Assembly (NCBI GenBank): GCA_000431135.1
Contig: HF987769.1
Span: 1 to 14,475, forward strand
DNA from: Clostridium sp. CAG:590
GTDB taxonomy: Bacteria; Bacillota; Clostridia; Lachnospirales; Lachnospiraceae
Length of the DNA: 14,475 nucleotides
Direction: 5' to 3'
This document shows, in pieces, positions 6,508 to 14,475 of this stretch. The position numbers were made by a program, and so were the translations under genes. A model generated the notes under the pieces. The model was not told the DNA's origin. It did no database searches and saw only the letters and a list, made by a program, of their open reading frames with translations. Within the stretch, counting starts at the first letter, position 1. Each line of letters starts with the position of its first letter.

Positions 6508-7272
6508 ATGGTAAAAATGATGATGCATGGCTGTAATGGTCATATGGGACAGGTAATTACTGAGTTAGTAGCAAAAGATTCCGATATCGAGATCGTGGCC
6601 GGAATTGATGTGGTGGATAACCGTGACAATGGATATCCGGTGTTTACCAACATTTTCGATTGTGACGTGGAAGCAGATGTGATCGTGGATTTTGCAGCAG
6701 CGGTTGCAGTAGATAATCTGTTAAAGTATAGCAAGGCAAAGAAGATTCCGGTTGTGCTCTGTACAACAGGATTAAGTGAGCAGCAGCTTGCAGACGTAGA
6801 GAAGACAAGTAAAGAGGTTGCTATTTTGAAGTCTGCGAATATGTCTTTGGGAATCAATACATTACTGAAGCTGTTAAAAGATGCAGCTAAAGTATTTGGC
6901 AATGCCGGATATGATATTGAAGTAGTAGAACAGCATCACCGTCTGAAAAAGGACGCACCAAGCGGTACCGCTCTTGCGTTAGCAGATTCTGTCAATGAGG
7001 CACTTGGCAATGAGTATGAGTATGTATATGACAGAAGTACTAGAAGTGAACAGCGTCCGGACAAGGAGATCGGTATTTCATCGGTTCGCGGTGGCACGAT
7101 CGTGGGTATACATGATGTCATCTTTGCAGGAACGGATGAGGTGATCACATTTAATCATACCGCTTATTCGAAGTCTGTCTTTGCAAAGGGTGCAATTGAG
7201 GCTGGCAAGTTCTTAGCAGGTAAGCCGGCTGGTATGTATGATATGGCAGATGTGATCGAGGCACAGGCATAA
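6508..7272 (+). CDS. dapB: 4-hydroxy-tetrahydrodipicolinate reductase
   Basis: 254 residues, a usual length for bacterial DapB. The enzyme reduces 4-hydroxy-tetrahydrodipicolinate with NAD(P)H to tetrahydrodipicolinate, on the route to meso-DAP and lysine in the cytosol. The N-terminal Rossmann nucleotide site is HGCNGHMGQVI (7-17). The catalytic/substrate segment EQHHRLKKDAPSGTA (141-155) holds the paired histidines (143-144) and lysine 147, equivalent to the His-His...Lys of the E. coli enzyme. The C-terminal part has SSVRGGTIVGIHDV and EVITFNHTAYS, both typical. ATG 6508 is supported by AAAGGAGAT 8 nt upstream. dapA, which often accompanies it, is absent from the window. A fructokinase gene follows after 14 bp, so the two are probably cotranscribed. 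Confidence 0.96.
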   Translation: MVKMMMHGCNGHMGQVITELVAKDSDIEIVAGIDVVDNRDNGYPVFTNIFDCDVEADVIVDFAAAVAVDNLLKYSKAKKIPVVLCTTGLSEQQLADVEKTSKEVAILKSANMSLGINTLLKLLKDAAKVFGNAGYDIEVVEQHHRLKKDAPSGTALALADSVNEALGNEYEYVYDRSTRSEQRPDKEIGISSVRGGTIVGIHDVIFAGTDEVITFNHTAYSKSVFAKGAIEAGKFLAGKPAGMYDMADVIEAQA

Positions 7273-7286
7273 CAGGAGGAACAATT

Positions 7287-8264
7287 GTGAAAAAGTATGA
7301 TGTAGTTGCTCTTGGCGAGTTATTGATTGATTTTACAGACTATGGAAACAGCGAACAGGGCAATCCGGTGTTTGAGGCAAATCCGGGTGGTGCCCCTTGT
7401 AATGTATTAGCGATTCTTAAGAAGTTTGGTAAGTCGTGTGCATTTGTTGGCAAAGTGGGTAATGATGTATTTGGCAAGATGCTGACAGGTATATTAGATG
7501 AAGTAGGAATTGCACATGAGGGTCTTGTGGTGGATCCTTATTACAATACAACGCTGGCATTTGTTAAGAACTTTGAGAATGGAGACCGGGAGTTCTCTTT
7601 TTACCGGCATCCGGGAGCGGATATGATGCTCCGTTCAGAGGAGCTTTCCTGTGAGCAGATCGCAGATGCCAGAATCTTTCATTTTGGAACGCTTTCCATG
7701 ACGGATGAGGTAGTCCGGAATGCGACTAAGAAAGCAATTGCAACAGCAAAAGAGAATGGATTGCTGATCTCCTTTGATCCGAATTTAAGACCTCCGCTTT
7801 GGAGCAGCTTAGATGATGCGAAAGAGCAGATTGCATATGGCATGAGCCAGTGTGATATTCTGAAGATCTCGGATAATGAGATTGAATTCATGACCGGAAC
7901 CTCTGATTTTGATAAAGGTGCAGCAATGCTGCAGGAACAGTATCCAAATATCCGCCTGTTGAATGTAACAGCGGGTGCAGATGGCAGTTATTCCTACTAT
8001 CAGGGAAGAAAGGTATTTGTACCATCTTATCTGCTTGGTGGAACGGTTGATACAACAGGAGCCGGTGATACATTCGGAGGATGTGTTCTCAATTATGTCC
8101 TAGATCATGATATTGACCATCTGACAGATGCGGAACTTACGGAGATGTTGCAGACAGCAAATGCGGCAGCATACCTTGTAACCACTAAGAAGGGTGCTAT
8201 CCGTTCTATGCCGGAACCGGAAATGGTGCAGGAGATTGTGAATTTGGTAAAAAAATCTGTATGA
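7287..8264 (+). CDS. PfkB-family sugar kinase, probable fructokinase
   Basis: 325 residues, a full-length ribokinase/PfkB enzyme that transfers the ATP gamma-phosphate to a sugar. Motifs in order: GELLIDF (10-16), substrate-lid NPGGAPCNVLAILKKFG (32-48), VGKVGNDVFG, FDPNLRPPLW (163-172), and the second PfkB signature DTTGAGDTFGG (255-265), whose Asp261 is the catalytic base. The first signature and the FDPN.RP motif are those of bacterial fructokinases, so fructose to fructose-6-phosphate is the best guess. Other ketose or nucleoside substrates cannot be excluded by sequence alone. Start is GTG 7287 with CAGGAGGA 6 nt upstream. It trails dapB by 14 bp, probably an operon without evident metabolic link. 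Confidence 0.88.
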   Translation: MKKYDVVALGELLIDFTDYGNSEQGNPVFEANPGGAPCNVLAILKKFGKSCAFVGKVGNDVFGKMLTGILDEVGIAHEGLVVDPYYNTTLAFVKNFENGDREFSFYRHPGADMMLRSEELSCEQIADARIFHFGTLSMTDEVVRNATKKAIATAKENGLLISFDPNLRPPLWSSLDDAKEQIAYGMSQCDILKISDNEIEFMTGTSDFDKGAAMLQEQYPNIRLLNVTAGADGSYSYYQGRKVFVPSYLLGGTVDTTGAGDTFGGCVLNYVLDHDIDHLTDAELTEMLQTANAAAYLVTTKKGAIRSMPEPEMVQEIVNLVKKSV

Positions 8265-8320
8265 TTAATCTGATTAAGAAAAAGCTATATACAAAGTAAG
8301 TATGCGGAAAGGATTGGAAC

Positions 8321-10225
8321 ATGAAAGACGGTTTTATCAAGGTTGCGGCTGCTGCTCCAGAACTTCAGGTGGCAGATTGTGTATATAATGGAAGTCAGAT
8401 TGAACAAACGATACGGGATGCGGAGAAGATGCATGTCAAATTACTGGTATTTCCGGAACTGTGTATTTCCGGTTATACCTGTGGAGATCTGTTTCTGCAG
8501 GATGCCCTTTTGACCGGATGTGAGAGAGAATTGGTACGGTTGTTAGATGCTACAAAGGCAATGGATATTTTGTATGTAGTCGGAATGCCATTTCCCTATA
8601 GGAACCAATTATATAATGTGGCAGTATTCTGTAAGGGTGGAGAGATTCTTTCCATGATCCCGAAAACATATATTCCCAATTATCAGGAATTCTATGAGGC
8701 AAGACATTTTGCCGTTGGAATGAGAGAACCGATTGTAGTAGAGTTTGCCGGACAGGAAGTATTATTTGGAACTGACATTTTGATGAGTTGCGAGAATATG
8801 CCGGAGTTTGTGGTTGCAGGAGAGATCTGCGAGGATCTGTGGGTGCCGGATTCACCATCGGTACGGCATGCATTAGCGGGTGCTACGGTGATCTGTAATC
8901 CATCCGCAAGTGATGAGATTGCAACCAAACCGCAGTATCGGCGGAATCTGGTTGCCATGCAGTCAGCAAAGCTTATAGCCGGCTACATTTATGCAGATGC
9001 AGGAAATGATGAATCTACACAGGATCTGGTGTACAGTGGACACAACCTGATTGCAGAGAATGGAACGGTGTTAGCGCAGTCGGCATTATTTGAGCATGGG
9101 ATGACCGTGACGGAACTTGATGTGAAACGGTTAGCTGCGGAACGCAGGAAAGCAACTACTTTTGCGAATAAGGATAATGGTTATTGCGAAGTTTATTTCA
9201 CTTGTGAATTAGAGGACACGGAGCTTACAAGAGTTTTTTCAAGGACACCGTTTGTACCTTCTGATACACATAAGAAGAACCAGCGTTGTGAAGAGATTCT
9301 CACATTACAAGCAATGGGACTACGCAAGCGGTTGAAGCATACGGGATGTAAGACTGCGGTGATCGGGCTTTCGGGAGGTCTGGATTCGACACTGGCATTA
9401 TTGGTGACGGTCAAGGCTTACGATCTGCTTGGTATGGATCATAAGGACATTATTGCGGTGACTATGCCGGGCTTTGGAACGACAGACCGGACCTATCAGA
9501 ATGCGTTAGAGTTAGCACGATGCCTTGGTGCGACACTCAAAGAGATCCCAATCGTTGATGCGGTGCGGCAGCATTTTAAGGATATTGAACAGGATGAGAA
9601 TGTGCATGACATAACGTACGAGAATGGTCAGGCAAGAGAGCGTACACAGATTCTGATGGACATTGCCAATAAGAATAATGGTATGGTGATCGGAACCGGA
9701 GATATGTCAGAGATGGCGCTTGGATGGGCGACCTATAATGGAGATCATATGTCCATGTATGCAGTCAATGTATCCATCCCGAAGACACTGGTACGGTATC
9801 TGGTACAGTATTATGCAGAGAATACGGATGAGAAGACCTCGGTGGTATTGTTTGATGTGTTAGATACGCCGGTCAGTCCGGAGCTGCTTCCACCGGAAAA
9901 CGGAGAGATTGCCCAGAAGACAGAAGATATTGTGGGACCATATGAATTGCATGATTTCTATCTGTATTATTATATGCGTTTTGGATATCGTCCGGGTAAG
10001 ATCTATCGGATTGCGCAGAAGACGTTTGCCGATGTGTATGATAACGCGACAATTCTGAAATGGATGAAGACATTTTATAGAAGGTTTTTCTCCCAGCAGT
10101 TCAAGCGTTCCTGTGTGCCGGATGGACCAAAGGTCGGAACGGTTTCCCTGTCCCCGCGTGGAGATCTCCGGATGCCAAGTGATGCAAGCGTTGCGTTATG
10201 GATGCAGGAATTAGAACAATTGTAA
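8321..10225 (+). CDS. nadE: glutamine-dependent NAD+ synthetase
   Basis: 634 residues with the two-domain form of the enzyme, which makes NAD+ from deamido-NAD+, ATP and glutamine. The N-terminal nitrilase-type glutaminase (about 1-290) has the full Glu-Lys-Cys set: Glu46 in FPELCISGYT, Lys115 in IPKTYIPNYQEFYE, Cys170 in GEICEDLW. The C-terminal synthetase begins around 320 with the P-loop SGGLDS (351-356), then TMPGFGTTDRTYQNA and GTGDMSEMALGWATYNGDH, all characteristic. ATG 8321 has GGAAAGGA 7 nt upstream. It follows the kinase gene by 56 bp, with no clear promoter or terminator between, so readthrough from the dapB promoter is plausible. A strong inverted repeat beginning 62 bp after the stop could terminate it. 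Confidence 0.96.
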   Translation: MKDGFIKVAAAAPELQVADCVYNGSQIEQTIRDAEKMHVKLLVFPELCISGYTCGDLFLQDALLTGCERELVRLLDATKAMDILYVVGMPFPYRNQLYNVAVFCKGGEILSMIPKTYIPNYQEFYEARHFAVGMREPIVVEFAGQEVLFGTDILMSCENMPEFVVAGEICEDLWVPDSPSVRHALAGATVICNPSASDEIATKPQYRRNLVAMQSAKLIAGYIYADAGNDESTQDLVYSGHNLIAENGTVLAQSALFEHGMTVTELDVKRLAAERRKATTFANKDNGYCEVYFTCELEDTELTRVFSRTPFVPSDTHKKNQRCEEILTLQAMGLRKRLKHTGCKTAVIGLSGGLDSTLALLVTVKAYDLLGMDHKDIIAVTMPGFGTTDRTYQNALELARCLGATLKEIPIVDAVRQHFKDIEQDENVHDITYENGQARERTQILMDIANKNNGMVIGTGDMSEMALGWATYNGDHMSMYAVNVSIPKTLVRYLVQYYAENTDEKTSVVLFDVLDTPVSPELLPPENGEIAQKTEDIVGPYELHDFYLYYYMRFGYRPGKIYRIAQKTFADVYDNATILKWMKTFYRRFFSQQFKRSCVPDGPKVGTVSLSPRGDLRMPSDASVALWMQELEQL

Positions 10226-10277
10226 AAATTAAATTTTTGTGAACTATACTAAAAAAACTGTTCATTATTGAGAAATG

Positions 10278-10286
10278 TGATATAAT
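10278..10286 (+). promoter_or_regulatory. extended -10 promoter of the second ABC operon
   Basis: TGATATAAT (10278-10286) is a perfect TGn-TATAAT. The -35 region (TGTTCA, 10259-10264, 16 bp spacing) is weak, as is common with extended -10 elements. Predicted start is the G at 10293, six bases after the -10, inside the left arm of the adjacent inverted repeat. Confidence 0.65.
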
Positions 10287-10287
10287 G

Positions 10288-10317
10288 TACCCGGGTTTGG
10301 TTGTCCAAACCCGGGTA
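10288..10317. terminator. perfect 13-bp inverted repeat after nadE, overlapping the next transcript start
   Basis: TACCCGGGTTTGG (10288-10300), loop TTGT, then the exact complement (10305-10317). In nadE readthrough RNA this is a very stable hairpin, followed by only a weak U-rich tail (tagttatttgatt), so it may be an imperfect intrinsic terminator. In RNA begun at 10293 the remaining part forms a 5'-terminal 8-bp stem beginning with GGG. The palindrome could also be an operator. The three readings are not exclusive. Confidence 0.6.
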
Positions 10318-10379
10318 TAGTTATTTGATTGGGATGCATCAGCCAGAAGGCATTTTAATCAAAGCAGGAGGATGACAGA

Positions 10380-11156
10380 TTGGATAATAATGATGCGAAG
10401 ATCCGCCGCGGTCAGGCAGATGACCGGTCAAAGGTTGTCATACATGTGACGGACTTACATAAGATTTACAAAGTAGGAACTACGCAGGTGCGTGCCCTGA
10501 ATGGTGTTGATTTTGACGTACAGGAAGGGGAGTTTTGTGCAATCGTAGGTACATCCGGTTCCGGTAAGTCCACGTTGCTGAATATGCTAGCAGGATTGGA
10601 AAAACCGACAAGTGGTGAGATTGTGATTGCAGGACAACATATAGAGAAGATGAATGAGAAGCAGCTCGTTAAGTTCCGCAGAGAAAATGTTGGATTTATC
10701 TTTCAATCATTTAATCTGTTAGGAACGCTGAATGCACTGGAGAATGTTGCACTTCCGTTATCATTCCGGGGAATCCCCAAACCGATCCGACTGAAACGGG
10801 CAATGAAGATGCTTCGAATGGTGGGACTGAAGGAACATGCAATGCATAAACCTAATCAGATGTCAGGAGGTCAGCAGCAGCGAGTTGGTATGGCAAGAGC
10901 GTTGGTTGTGAATCCGAAGATCATGTTTGCGGATGAGCCGACCGGTAACTTAGATTCAAGAACATCAAAAGAGATGATGAACCTGATGCGTCACATTGTA
11001 AATGAACACAAAAAAACACTGGTTATGGTAACACATGATAATAGTCTTGCGGCAATTGCGGATAAAGTAATCCGGATTGTGGATGGTGAGATTATTGATA
11101 TAGAAGATAGAAGGAATCCGGATGCAAAGGAGAATAGAAATGAAACGATGGAGTAA
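10380..11156 (+). CDS. ABC transporter ATP-binding protein (MacB/LolD-type)
   Basis: 258 residues with intact motifs: Walker A GTSGSGKST (57-65), Q-loop FIFQS (Q109), signature MSGGQQQR (161-168), Walker B IMFADEP (181-187), D-loop GNLDS and switch VTHD (H219). The start is a TTG at 10380, with GGAGG at 10367-10371 and 8 nt spacing; no ATG fits better. The first 20 residues are a charged extension not needed for the fold, and the C-terminal 25 residues are basic/acidic and disordered-looking. It overlaps the next gene by 17 bp. Its partner is very probably the FtsX permease two genes on (12812-14446). Unlike the ATPase at 4438 it keeps the canonical D-loop Asp. Confidence 0.93.
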   Translation: MDNNDAKIRRGQADDRSKVVIHVTDLHKIYKVGTTQVRALNGVDFDVQEGEFCAIVGTSGSGKSTLLNMLAGLEKPTSGEIVIAGQHIEKMNEKQLVKFRRENVGFIFQSFNLLGTLNALENVALPLSFRGIPKPIRLKRAMKMLRMVGLKEHAMHKPNQMSGGQQQRVGMARALVVNPKIMFADEPTGNLDSRTSKEMMNLMRHIVNEHKKTLVMVTHDNSLAAIADKVIRIVDGEIIDIEDRRNPDAKENRNETME

Positions 11157-12825
11157 TACAGTTACAAAGAGAATAATGGTATTGTTGATGAGTGTTTCTC
11201 TTATGGGAAGCCCATTGATGAAGGCAGTACCTGTGTATGCAACGCAGACAACCACACAGGAGTCGACAGAGAATACGAACATTGATGCAAATGGAACACT
11301 TGGAAAAAATTCAGATGTCGGAATTGATGTAACAAAGTCGATTGCCGGAACGATTGGTAAGAGCGTTAAGATTTCTTTCAATTTGAAGTCGAGTGATTCC
11401 GGTACGATCAAATTAAAGAGTGTTTATCCGGTGATTGATTCTATGTTCCCATTTGAAACAAGCGGGGACGCTTATAAGGTGATCAAAGCAGATGATGCCA
11501 ATAAGCAGGCTGTGTTGCCGGCTGAATATAAGATGACAGCAAGATCGGATCTGCAAAGTGGATACCAGAGTGTCAAGTTTATTGGGGAATATTCGAAAAC
11601 CGGTTCCGATGGAACGACCAAAGATTATTATGTAATTAAGACGATTAATATCTATTTCTCGATAGACGGAAGCAAATCTTCAACAAAAGGAAACAAAAGC
11701 ACTACAGGTGGAAAGACGGATGGTGAAACAGATACAACACCGGATGATACGGATATCCCGGATACACCAACTGATGATGGCAGTTCCGGAAGTGATTCAA
11801 GCGGGGAGGCAGAGGCACCGAAGCTGATCATTACCGGCTATGATTCAGATCCGAAAAAGATTATGGCAGGACAGAGTTTCAAGATCAAGATTCACATTCA
11901 GAATTCCTCTAAAACGACTAATGTCTGTAATGCCAAGTTCTTAGTTGGTGATGAGGCAGGTAACTTCTTGCCGACATCCGGTTCCAATGCAGTATTTGTT
12001 GATAAGATTGCTGCAGGTGAGACGGGTGATATTGAGATTGAATTGAAGACATCTGCAGAATTGGCACAGAAGAACTATCGGCTGGTAGTAAAGGGCGATT
12101 TTGATGATGGCAATGGCAATTCCTTTACGGCAGGGGAAAGTGTATATATTCCGGTATACCAGGAAGTAAAATTAGGTATCACAGATGTGAGCATGTCTCC
12201 GGAATCAATCGGGATTGGCTCCCAGGGAAGCCTGATGTTTACGATTAACAATCAGAGTGGTGCCGGCATTTACAATGTTAAGGTCAACACAAAGGATGAT
12301 GCGGTTACCAGTGATGAATGTTATGTGGGTAATATCGCTGCTAATTCATCTGCATATGCAACGGTAAATGTGACAGGTGCTGCGGATAATTCAGATAAAG
12401 GTACGGTTAAAGTTGTTATTTCTTATGAGGATTCAGAAGGAACTGCGTCAGAGATCGAACAGGATGTAACGTGCAGCGTAGGTGAGGATGCGATAGATGA
12501 TATGTCAGGTGATGTAACGGATGACTATGAGGATGCAGAATATACCGAAGGACCTGCATGGTGGGTGTATGTTATTATTGGCATAGTTGTGCTCGCTGTG
12601 ATCGTCGTAATTGTAGTGATCATTGTTAAAAAGAGAAAGAAAAAAATGGCAGAATTGTTAGCAGCCGAGGACGAGGACGAAGATGGTCTGCTTAGTGTAA
12701 GTGATGGGCTGTTACAGGAAGAGGAAAACAAAGAACAGGATGATACGATCCGTGTAGAAGGCAATGACACGGGATCATTTGATTTTGCAAATGGAGAGGA
12801 AGATAAGGAACATGAAGATTTCTGA
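11140..12825 (+). CDS. membrane-anchored extracellular multi-domain protein of an ABC export operon
   Basis: 561 residues, one pass, outside to inside. A signal peptide (about 1-34, ending VYA) is followed by a first beta-rich domain (about 57-175), an Asp/Thr/Ser/Gly linker (178-226), two similar beta-sandwich-like domains (about 227-340 and 343-446) with the NxS/A..AG..G pattern of NEW3/CARDB-type modules, and an acidic stretch (447-470). Then come a TM helix (474-497), a stop-transfer KKRKKK, and a 60-residue very acidic cytoplasmic tail. I do not recognise a named family for the whole protein. ATG 11140 is chosen for AAAGGAG 7 nt upstream; ATG 11122 overlaps that SD. It lies between ATPase and permease, overlapping both, at the place of a MacA/HlyD adaptor, but has no lipoyl/hairpin adaptor features. 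It is probably an accessory or substrate-capture subunit (inference). Confidence 0.8.
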   Translation: MKRWSNTVTKRIMVLLMSVSLMGSPLMKAVPVYATQTTTQESTENTNIDANGTLGKNSDVGIDVTKSIAGTIGKSVKISFNLKSSDSGTIKLKSVYPVIDSMFPFETSGDAYKVIKADDANKQAVLPAEYKMTARSDLQSGYQSVKFIGEYSKTGSDGTTKDYYVIKTINIYFSIDGSKSSTKGNKSTTGGKTDGETDTTPDDTDIPDTPTDDGSSGSDSSGEAEAPKLIITGYDSDPKKIMAGQSFKIKIHIQNSSKTTNVCNAKFLVGDEAGNFLPTSGSNAVFVDKIAAGETGDIEIELKTSAELAQKNYRLVVKGDFDDGNGNSFTAGESVYIPVYQEVKLGITDVSMSPESIGIGSQGSLMFTINNQSGAGIYNVKVNTKDDAVTSDECYVGNIAANSSAYATVNVTGAADNSDKGTVKVVISYEDSEGTASEIEQDVTCSVGEDAIDDMSGDVTDDYEDAEYTEGPAWWVYVIIGIVVLAVIVVIVVIIVKKRKKKMAELLAAEDEDEDGLLSVSDGLLQEEENKEQDDTIRVEGNDTGSFDFANGEEDKEHEDF

Positions 12826-14446
12826 TATCCTTGGAATGAGTCTGACCAACCTTTGGCGTAGAAAAATGAGAACGTTATTAACTGTCCTGGGTGTTATCAT
12901 CGGAACAGCATCCATTGTGGTTATGTTGTCATTGGGTATTGGACTGAAGCAGGCGATGGTGAGTCAGGTCAGCTCGGCTGGCGGGCTGACGGAAATCATG
13001 GTTACAGGCGGTGATGACAGTGGTATGTCGGAACGTTTGTTAGATGATGATACCATGCAGACATTTCTTGATATGGAACACGTAGATTCTGTTGAACCGC
13101 AATTGACTTATAGTATGCCTTTGCAGGTGGGTAAATATGAGGCGGATTCTGTAACGGTGATTGGAATTCCACAGAAGAATCTGCAGGAAATTGAATTGGA
13201 AGAGGGAAGTACACCGGATACAGAAAATGGTGGAAGTCTTTCTCTGATCGTTGGTAATCAGGTACTTTCGGATTCCTTCTTTGAATCGGCAACGGGTGAA
13301 TATCCATATTGGGAGAATAATGAGGCTCCGGATGTAGATCTGATGAAAGATCAGATGTTTGGCGGTATTACTTCAGATGACGTTGCAGGTGACGACACGA
13401 CAAATGTGACAGATGATTCCTCAGATACCTCACTTGTAGATGTGGTAGATTCTGCGTTTACGGAAGGGGCAGATGATTTTTCCGCAAGTGATGATTTTTC
13501 CCTGGATGATATCGGAACAACAAAAGCACAGGATGATGATGCAGATGACGATGCCCCATCTTCTACGACGGAGAATAGTGTGGAAACACAGGAACCAACA
13601 ACGGAGGATATTTCATCAGGTGACAGCGGATTGGAATACGACGGGATTGGAGATATGGGAGAAGATTCGATGTCCTATACCTCTTTTACACCGGATATGA
13701 AAAAAGTTCCAATTAAGGTTGCGGGAATAACAGCCGGTACGGATACAGATTATACAGAATTTTCTTATAACTGTTATACGGATATTGATAGTCTTAAGGC
13801 ATTTTTAAAGAAGAATTATTCAGAGAATCAGGTGATTCCGGGACAGCCGACAGACAAAAAAGGAAAACCGTATCGAGATCTCAAATATTCCCAGTTTGTC
13901 GTAAATGTAGATGATTCTTCAAATGTAGAGGCCGTTCTTCAGGATATTCAGGATATGGGATATTATGGAGAAACAAACAAGGAATGGATCGAGGAGACAG
14001 AGAAACAGTTTATGATTATTGAAGCAGTTCTTGGTGGAATTGGTGCGGTTGCGATGTTGGTCGCTGCCATCAGTATTGCGAATACAATGACGATGTCTAC
14101 TTATGAGAGAACAAAAGAAATTGGTGTAATGAAGGTGCTCGGTTGTGCACTTGGCAATATTCGTTCCATGTTTTTGGCTGAAGCTGCATTTATTGGATTT
14201 TTAGGCGGAGTGGCAGGTATTATTTTGAGTTATGTGCTGTCCATCGTATTAAATAAAGTGATCGCGCCTCGGTTTATGGGGGATATGTTAGAAGGATATG
14301 GCAGTAATGTAAGTATTTCTGCAATTCCACTCTGGCTTGTCGCACTTGCAATTGTATTTTCAACGTTAATCGGAATGATTGCAGGTTTCTTCCCGGCACA
14401 ACGTGCAACCAAGTTAAGTCCACTTGCGGCAATCCGCAACGAGTAA
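12812..14446 (+). CDS. MacB/FtsX-type ABC permease with acidic extracellular insertion
   Basis: 544 residues with classic MacB topology: TM1 (21-43) preceded by LTNLWRRKMRTLLTVLGVIIG, a long extracytoplasmic domain (44-400), then three TMs (401-425, 453-479, 504-526). The FtsX signature TKEIGVMKVLG is at 434-444 and the C-terminal FFPAQRATKLSPLAAIR motif ends the protein. ATG 12812 fits the conserved MKISDILGMS opening; GGAGAGGA at 12793-12800 is the likely SD, and the gene overlaps the previous one by 14 bp. Residues about 188-285 are an insertion extraordinarily rich in Asp, Ser and Thr, interrupting the MacB periplasmic-core-like domain. Paired with the ATPase at 10380 it forms an exporter. 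The substrate is unknown; MacB/YknYZ-type systems export peptides, toxins or siderophores. Confidence 0.9.
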   Translation: MKISDILGMSLTNLWRRKMRTLLTVLGVIIGTASIVVMLSLGIGLKQAMVSQVSSAGGLTEIMVTGGDDSGMSERLLDDDTMQTFLDMEHVDSVEPQLTYSMPLQVGKYEADSVTVIGIPQKNLQEIELEEGSTPDTENGGSLSLIVGNQVLSDSFFESATGEYPYWENNEAPDVDLMKDQMFGGITSDDVAGDDTTNVTDDSSDTSLVDVVDSAFTEGADDFSASDDFSLDDIGTTKAQDDDADDDAPSSTTENSVETQEPTTEDISSGDSGLEYDGIGDMGEDSMSYTSFTPDMKKVPIKVAGITAGTDTDYTEFSYNCYTDIDSLKAFLKKNYSENQVIPGQPTDKKGKPYRDLKYSQFVVNVDDSSNVEAVLQDIQDMGYYGETNKEWIEETEKQFMIIEAVLGGIGAVAMLVAAISIANTMTMSTYERTKEIGVMKVLGCALGNIRSMFLAEAAFIGFLGGVAGIILSYVLSIVLNKVIAPRFMGDMLEGYGSNVSISAIPLWLVALAIVFSTLIGMIAGFFPAQRATKLSPLAAIRNE

Positions 14447-14475
14447 ACCTTTACCCTTGCACAGCGTAAGGATTG

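Noticed and set aside
8265..8277. TTAATCTGATTAA palindrome between the kinase gene and nadE as an operator or terminator
   Set aside because: Central spacer of one base cannot form a hairpin; no good promoter next to it, so no support for regulation.
10245..10250. TATACT as a second promoter before the ABC operon
   Set aside because: No acceptable -35 at normal spacing; the TGnTATAAT at 10278 is far better.
14449..14471. Terminator after the last permease gene
   Set aside because: CCTTTAC/GTAAGG arms are short and imperfect, and the window ends before any U tract could be seen.

Overview
The window looks like part of a chromosome of a low-to-moderate GC Gram-positive anaerobe, most probably a gut Lachnospiraceae-type Clostridia member. 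This is inferred from strong Shine-Dalgarno sites, GTG/TTG starts, a meso-DAP pathway gene beside an Fn3-YkuD L,D-transpeptidase, and Firmicutes-type FtsX/MacB transporters. No 16S or other phylogenetic marker is present, so the genus cannot be fixed.

Left region, about 1-1920: an AT-richer accessory segment that looks like the edge of a mobile element. It opens with a phage-like divergent control region. A leftward gene begins at base 13 on the minus strand with its own SD and promoter. Facing it is a rightward promoter feeding two small XRE-type DNA-binding proteins (168-371, 383-619) and a short HTH_36-type protein resembling the N-terminus of replication organisers (638-940). Three similar 16-bp operator-like sites sit on the two promoters. 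Next comes a noncoding array of 11-bp iterons in two blocks (991-1156), each block followed by the same ACGTATTTTCAATG motif. A degenerate stretch follows, then a helix-turn-helix/Cys-rich KTR protein (1368-1874) whose 5' end appears broken. This is consistent with the control/replication module and end of an integrative element, partly decayed; no integrase is visible in the window.

Middle region, about 2029-5202: an ABC exporter operon with a 787-residue two-FtsX permease followed by its ATPase. Then come an exported Fn3 plus YkuD L,D-transpeptidase (5344-6435), dapB with a good promoter (6508-7272), a PfkB-family fructokinase (7287-8264) and glutamine-dependent NAD+ synthetase (8321-10225). 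These are housekeeping genes, all on the plus strand. The L,D-transpeptidase and DapB are linked by chemistry, since DapB acts on the route to the meso-DAP that L,D-transpeptidases cross-link.

Right region, about 10278-14446: a compact second ABC export operon, ATPase - membrane-anchored repeat protein - MacB/FtsX permease, with genes overlapping by 17 and 14 bases. It is preceded by an extended -10 promoter lying on a perfect 13-bp inverted repeat. The middle protein (signal peptide, three beta-sandwich-like domains, one TM helix, acidic cytoplasmic tail) sits where a MacA/HlyD-type adaptor is normally encoded. The permease carries a roughly 100-residue Asp/Ser/Thr-rich insertion in its extracellular domain. 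This three-gene set and the left-end switch/iteron region are the most unusual parts of the window.
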